Below, piece after piece: positions 59,509 through 64,000 of a stretch of DNA of 64,000 nt (within the stretch, counting starts at the first letter, position 1; each line of letters starts with the position of its first letter). Where the stretch lies: the NCBI GenBank assembly GCA_038373865.1, contig JAXGGA010000085.1, forward strand, positions 292,944-356,943. Reading direction: 5' to 3'. The position numbers and the translations under genes are program-made. The notes under the pieces were generated by a model. That model was given only the letters and a program-made list of their open reading frames with translations, had not been told where the DNA came from and made no database searches. Origin of the DNA: Uloborus plumipes. Its lineage: Eukaryota; Arthropoda; Arachnida; Araneae; Uloboridae.

Positions 59509-59717
59509 TTACAGTCATTCAGGGTATCTTCCAGCTAGTCCAGATAACTTAATTTTTTTCCTAAATCAACTGAATTTAAAAAATTGTTGTTCCAGTGATG
59601 GATTCTTTTGGTGAGGTCATATTTCTACTTTGCAAGATTTAAAAATAAAAATTTCTATAAAAAATGATGGGGTGCAAAGCTATCCGTCAATCTCAAAGAT
59701 ACCCTAATTGACTGTAA
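59509..59717. mobile_element. Small MITE next to the exon 2 acceptor
   Basis: TTACAGTCATTCAGGGTATC at the left is the inverse of GATACCCTAATTGACTGTAA at the right, with TA at the borders. Length about 209 bp. It ends only 45 bases before the exon at 59762, so the branch point of that intron probably lies in or beside it. Confidence 0.7.
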
Positions 59718-59761
59718 TTCAAAGTTTAACAATACATTTATGTACTTATTTTTTTTTTCAG

Positions 59762-59825
59762 GTATATTCAAGACGCTTCATTCAATTAGGCAAATCCAAA
59801 ACGAAAGACCATATTAGCTGAAAAA
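59762..59825 (+). other. 5' UTR part of exon 2
   Basis: It begins right after a TTTTTTTTTTCAG acceptor and contains no ATG before the start codon at 59826. The start context AAAAAATG has A at -3, a good arthropod initiation context. Confidence 0.7.
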
Positions 59826-60131
59826 ATGTTTCCACCCTTAGTAGCTTTCATTTTATTTGTTGGAGCCCAATCTTCGTTTCCTAATTATCCTTCATTCAAT
59901 GGTCTGAACCATCATCCTCGCATGGAAAATATGATAGATCCAGTGGAACTCTCAAATCTTAAATCCATTCAGAGCAACGAAATCCTCGATTGCAACTGGG
60001 AAGACATTCGCAGTGGTGTTGGATTGAAAGAGCTTCAGGACTTGATTGAAGCTGTTGCTGAAGATAAGGGCATAAGCCCGTTTGCTGTCTTAAGAATGCT
60101 CCATAGAAGAATGAAAAATAAGGAAGAAGAG
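59826..60131 (+). CDS. Novel secreted proline-rich protein, first coding exon
   Basis: It encodes residues 1-102. An N-terminal signal peptide is clear: MFPPLVAFILFVGAQSS, a hydrophobic core with likely cleavage around residue 14-17, so the product should enter the secretory pathway. The mature part starts with FPNYPSFNGL, has a single cysteine (residue 56, in LDCNWEDIRSG) and an amphipathic helical stretch GLKELQDLIEAVAED, then a basic RMLHRRMKNKEEE. The exon ends at the donor GAAGAG|GTAAAG (60131/60132) in phase 0. Reading through the donor adds only two residues before a stop, so splicing is expected. I do not recognise the family. With one cysteine it is not a disulfide-rich peptide. It may be specific to the lineage. 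Confidence 0.8.
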
Positions 60132-60773
60132 GTAAAGTGATAAATACATTTTCTTATTTTGATAAAAGCTACTAAAATCTACAGCTCATGGCATAAAAGC
60201 GAGAAAACATTTGAATTGAATTACGATTTGGATGGAAAATTAAAATTAAAAACGGCCGAGTTACTTCAACACCAGCTCAATCTAACCTATTTTTAAAATT
60301 ATATAATTATAACTACACACTACTAATAACTTGGAAAAAAAAAAAGAAACGAAAATGAAGTCATGCACTGAATGTTTTTCAAAAGAAAAAATATTTTTTT
60401 TTTGAAAACAACCGAGGTAGCACAAATAACCTTTAAACGTTTTATAAACGTTTTAAAGCGGTTGTTACAACGTTAAAAACCATTTTACAACCTTTAAAAA
60501 ACGAAGTGTGCTGCTTGGGAATAAGTGGGTAGAGCTTGAAATATTTTTTCCCCTCCTTTAAAATTTTTTCAACTGGATTGAACTGATTTTAATACTAAAT
60601 GCTTCACTTCTCTGTGCAACTATTTTTCAAAGCTTCTGTGAATTGATGACTTAGCAAAAGATCTTTCAATGCGTTTTATTTTTTCCATTGAAAAGTATGT
60701 ATTTTAACCTCTAATAAACTCAAACAACTTTTTGAAGTGAATAAACTGTTGTATCTTTTGCTTCATTTTTCAG
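60132..60773 (+). other. Intron 2 of the secreted-protein gene
   Basis: GTAAAG donor and TTCATTTTTCAG acceptor, 642 bp, phase 0. It contains a repetitive patch at 60430-60500 with words AAACGTTTT, AACGTTTTAAAG and AACGTTAAAAACC, and short homopolymers. Confidence 0.78.
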
Positions 60774-61115
60774 AGTTTCATGAATGCAATTGAAAATATG
60801 CCTTTACCGGACATTTTCACGCAACCAATCTTGGATTTACCGCCACCCATGAAAATTCCTCCAGATTCAAGCAAGGCCCCTTATGCTTTGCCTCCGGATT
60901 TTCCAATGATTCATGGAAACGACGATGACACCAAAGTTGTCATAATTCCAGTTGCCCCACCACTACCGAACAGGATTCCGCCAGTGATGAAAACCGAATC
61001 AAAGCCAAGAAAAGAAAATTCAAATAGCTTGAACCACATCAATCCGGCTATGGGAAAGACTAGTCACATGTTTTCGTTGCTGCCTCCCATCAGAAATAGC
61101 CCTTTGCGACCTCCG
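60774..61115 (+). CDS. Novel secreted proline-rich protein, second coding exon
   Basis: It encodes residues 103-216, starting SFMNAIENM in the same phase as the previous exon. It is open for all 114 codons, with donor CCTCCG|GTAGGT at 61115/61116, again phase 0. Proline is very frequent and often paired: LDLPPPMKIPP, YALPPDFP, VAPPLPNRIPP, LLPPIRNSPLRPP. Acidic and basic patches alternate (GNDDD, SKPRKE). No cysteine. Such low-complexity Pro-rich secreted regions are seen in cuticle, silk-gland and matrix proteins, but nothing here identifies one. The frame ends at 61146 if the donor is not used. Repeated phase-0 exon ends would allow exon skipping without frameshift. Further exons probably lie beyond 64000. 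Confidence 0.78.
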
Positions 61116-61289
61116 GTAGGTCGAATTCTATTACTTTTCATTAAATGAATGAAGTGTCTATAGAGAGCAAAGGGGTGCGTGAAATTATGATTTCTTTCGA
61201 TAATGGGAGGATAACTAGAGTAACTAGAAGTGTGACATCACACATCTTCGTTTAAATAGAAACGTTTTTATAACTATATGTTCTTGTAC

Positions 61290-61544
61290 TATACTGCCGT
61301 GCTAAGCGCAAAAGTGGTATTTGCAGCCGAGCTCAAACTGAGAAAAAACTCTTTAAAGTTTTATTCCACCATGTATTTGATTCAGATGATACTTTTTCAA
61401 TTTTTTTAAAAAATACTTCCCGTTTTCAAATGACTATATAATATTGTATTTTGGTAAAATACGTCACAAAGAGCCACCTTGTAGCGGTAACTCAATTTTG
61501 CTAAAAAGTGCGGATATGACTTTTATGCTTAGCACGGCAGTATA
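61290..61544. mobile_element. MITE with TATACTGCCGTGCTAAGC ends
   Basis: TATACTGCCGTGCTAAGC (61290-61307) and its exact inverse GCTTAGCACGGCAGTATA (61527-61544) bound a 255-bp element. Just inside, GCAAAAGT and ACTTTTAT extend the arms imperfectly. TA at the borders suggests a Tc1/mariner-type target. It lies about 175 bases after the exon 3 donor. Confidence 0.85.
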
Positions 61545-62721
61545 GGACATGTGACAGGGAATCAAGTGAATCGGAACTCTTTCTAAAAAAAGGGAGGAAG
61601 GTGTTTAAATATGTTGAAGAAAATGTGTGACACCACCTTAAAAAAAATACCAAACTATAATTAATTTCAATATCTAGCTAAATAATATAGCTGGCATGGA
61701 ATCTGCCATGATTCCTCCCCCCCCCCTCACCGAAAAAAAACACAGAAAGGTAACTTCCCCCTCTCAAGTTTGGTCAATGGATCATACAGCTGTCACAAGA
61801 AAGAAAGCCTAATCTCTAAGAGAAAAAACTGTTGGGAAAAACTAGAAGACATTAATTTTTGACCTTCATAAATGTTGTTATATTTTTAAATGTTTTTGCT
61901 CATAAGTAGAAACCTGTAAGTAAAAAATTTTAAATTTCTTTAATTAATATATCGTTGAACAAACAAAAACAATAGCAGCAAAATTTGGATTTAAGGACTT
62001 TTAAATGATAACGTTGCAATATAGTAAAATAAAATTAAATTTCAACAATCTTCTGCTGTAACTTAAGTTAAAATCTTGTGTTATTTGTGATTGATGAAAC
62101 CAATGAAAACATGCGAATAAGTTTTCAAGGAAGACATTTTATATTATTTAACTTGAGATGTTAATTGCTCCGTTTGACTCGCTCGAAGCTTGCTATTTGA
62201 ACTATTAATGAACTTGGATTACCTATGTTATTATTAGTCATATACGCCGCTTAAATTGTAGCTCAACTTAACCTGAATCACAGAAAGTTGATCAAATGAA
62301 TGGTTTCTTAAATTTTATGTACGTAAATGAAAGCTCAATTTTATGACTACTATTCTGAAGAACCACTTTTTAAAGTCATATACAGCTTTACATTTAAGTG
62401 CATATAGTTTTAAAATTTCAAAAAGACGGATTTAATATTAAGGTCTTGAATCAGTCATTTTTAGTGTAGATAAAACTTACTCATTTAAACGGTATATCAA
62501 ATCACTGATTGTTACTGAAATTTCTGTGCCAGGAAGGAAATAATTTAGCAAAATTTTATTATGTATAGCGAATGCAATGAAAGGGAGATAACACTAATCT
62601 TGCAATACATATTCTCCACAATTTAGTACACAGACCTACCTCTCCTTGTATCAACTACTGTTGAGCATTGAGATGAACTGAGTTTAGATCACATACATAT
62701 TTCACTCTATGAGGTTTTTAC

Positions 62722-62935
62722 TAGGGATGGACCGGATATCCGGTAACTATCCGGTATCCGGCCTATCCGGCTGATATTTTAAGTATCCGGTACTTCCGGA
62801 TATCCGATCCGGCTGACCGCCCCGGATACGGATATCCGGAAGATTTTTGCAGGATATCCGGCTAAGTATCCGGTATTGATGTGGAGAATATCCGGAATTG
62901 ATGTGAGGGTTATCCGGTATGATGTGAGGACCTAA
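62722..62935 (+). mobile_element. hAT transposon end with ATATCCGG arrays
   Basis: TAGGGATGGACCGGATATCC is a typical hAT terminal start. It is followed by at least ten CCGG-containing words (TATCCGGTA, TATCCGGCT, GGATATCCGGA and similar) up to about 62925. These dense repeats would be subterminal transposase-binding sites. The opposite end (a CATCCCTA word) is not found before 64000, so the element is either truncated or continues beyond the window. Confidence 0.68.
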
Positions 62936-63659
62936 TTAAATATTTTCTTTTTATAAAAATCTTAGTTAAAAATTTCATTGTTTGATAAACCTTTTAGATG
63001 ATGTAATTACTTTTCATCTTTCCTTTTTACCAATTTTTGCTTCTAAAACAAAAATTGTGTTATTCCTCCGACTGTGTACTGGACATGGAAGCATTCTGCA
63101 TATTTGATTTTTCACAATTGCCAGATAAAATATGATTATCTTCAGCTTTTCAAAAATATTTTAGTTAAAATATTTAGAAAGAAAAGGCTACAAACCTTCA
63201 AGGATTAATGTGCGACAAAAGTTTGAAAAAAACTTACGATCATATCGTTAGTTCATAAAAATTAATCGCAGTAGCTTTTAATATAAATTCTCAAATTATT
63301 TTATTTATTGAATTCCTTTATTTTTAGTTTTTGTGCTTCTAACAAAAATTGCGATCTATTAACACCCAATGATGTTGTAATTAGATATTTTTTTCTTTGC
63401 CACTATTATTGCTTTATTTATAATTGAAAATAACATACACTAAATAACCTATCTAACATTGACGAAAGTTTTCTTTTAGATAATGAAAACATCTGTCCCC
63501 ATGAATCGTCGCAACTTGAAACCATGCTTTTTTTTTTTTGAAAGAGTTTAAATGTGTGTAAAGAAATTTTGAATTTTGCACTTTGGGGGGTTTCGTTCTT
63601 TCTTTTTGTAATATATTCCTTTCAGAAAAGATATTTCTCTGCTATTAGAATCTTTTCAC

Positions 63660-63895
63660 GTCTGTCACGCCGCTCCATAACTCCTCGAGAACATGTTGAG
63701 AATGACCCTCAATAACATTCAATCGAGTTTCGATAACTCAAAGCTTTATAAACTCAAATATACCTTCATTTCAAAGTTTTCATTTGGTCCCAAATTCTTG
63801 AAAAGACGGTAGGAACTGCTTGTAACTCGAACTATCAATAACTCTAAGTTTTTAGCCGGTCCCTTGGGACTATGAGCTATTGAGACTTGACTGTA
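63660..63895 (-). mobile_element. pogo-like transposon end, fragment
   Basis: Read from 63895 on the minus strand: TACAGTCAAGTCTCAATAGC, then TCATAGTCCC. This is a typical pogo-type start with a TA border. Words AACTCGAACTATCAATAACT and TTTCGATAACTCAAAGC recur inside. No matching opposite end is recognised. Confidence 0.55.
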
Positions 63896-64000
63896 TTTAA
63901 GATGTTAATTTGCATCATTAGAAAGTATTTTGTCTTTTAGAATTTAAGTAAAACTTTAAGTTAATTATTTAGATATAAGTTTATTAATTTATTTTTTAAA

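Larger units (their letters stand above)
61116..64000 (+). other. Putative intron 3, incomplete; no further exon seen
   Basis: It starts GTAGGT. Apart from the repeats listed, I see no acceptor followed by a convincing open exon in the same strand and style. The next exon is inferred to lie outside the window. Confidence 0.45.

Overview
This is AT-rich eukaryotic DNA (roughly two thirds A+T or more by eye) with long gene-free stretches, dense transposon debris, microsatellites, spliceosomal introns and a TATA/Inr promoter. The transposon types (Tc1-like with a near-intact reading frame, piggyBac-type TTAA elements, pogo-like and hAT ends, short Helitron-like elements, tRNA-derived repeats) point to an arthropod. 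An arachnid, probably a spider, is my best guess, but it rests on recognising repeat types and not on a diagnostic gene.

Layout. Positions 1-1080 hold the 5' part of a Tc1-like transposon on the minus strand; its transposase frame is open to the window edge. Positions 1081-38000 contain no gene that I can support. They carry small inverted-repeat elements, tandem repeats, three Helitron-like elements, tRNA-like fossils, and two larger families whose bodies are studded with a short iterated motif: GTCAAGTCCGTTACC near 3.4-4.4 kb and 27.5-28.8 kb, and GGGTAAGTGGGWCCC at 21.6-22.9 kb.

One host gene is supported, on the plus strand. A GC- and CpG-richer promoter with a TATA box near 38326 and an initiator at 38357 precedes a 57-nt noncoding first exon ending at a strong donor (38413/38414). 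After about 21 kb of intron, an exon starting at 59762 carries the start codon at 59826. A second coding exon follows (60774-61115). Both coding exons are phase 0 at every visible junction and give 216 residues of a secreted, proline-rich protein of unknown function. The gene runs off the right side of the window. Linking exon 1 to exon 2 is inference.

Inside the long intron lies a three-layer nest (42388 to about 46100): a Helitron-like repeat interrupted by an element with GGGGCACATGTGAAC ends, itself interrupted by an element iterating TGTCGGACGTAAAA. The middle layer and the 21.6 kb element both keep remnants of what looks like the same kind of transposon-encoded C-terminal protein domain. 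Several families here share one architecture: inverted ends plus many copies of a short motif in both orientations. That is the most interesting signal in the window.
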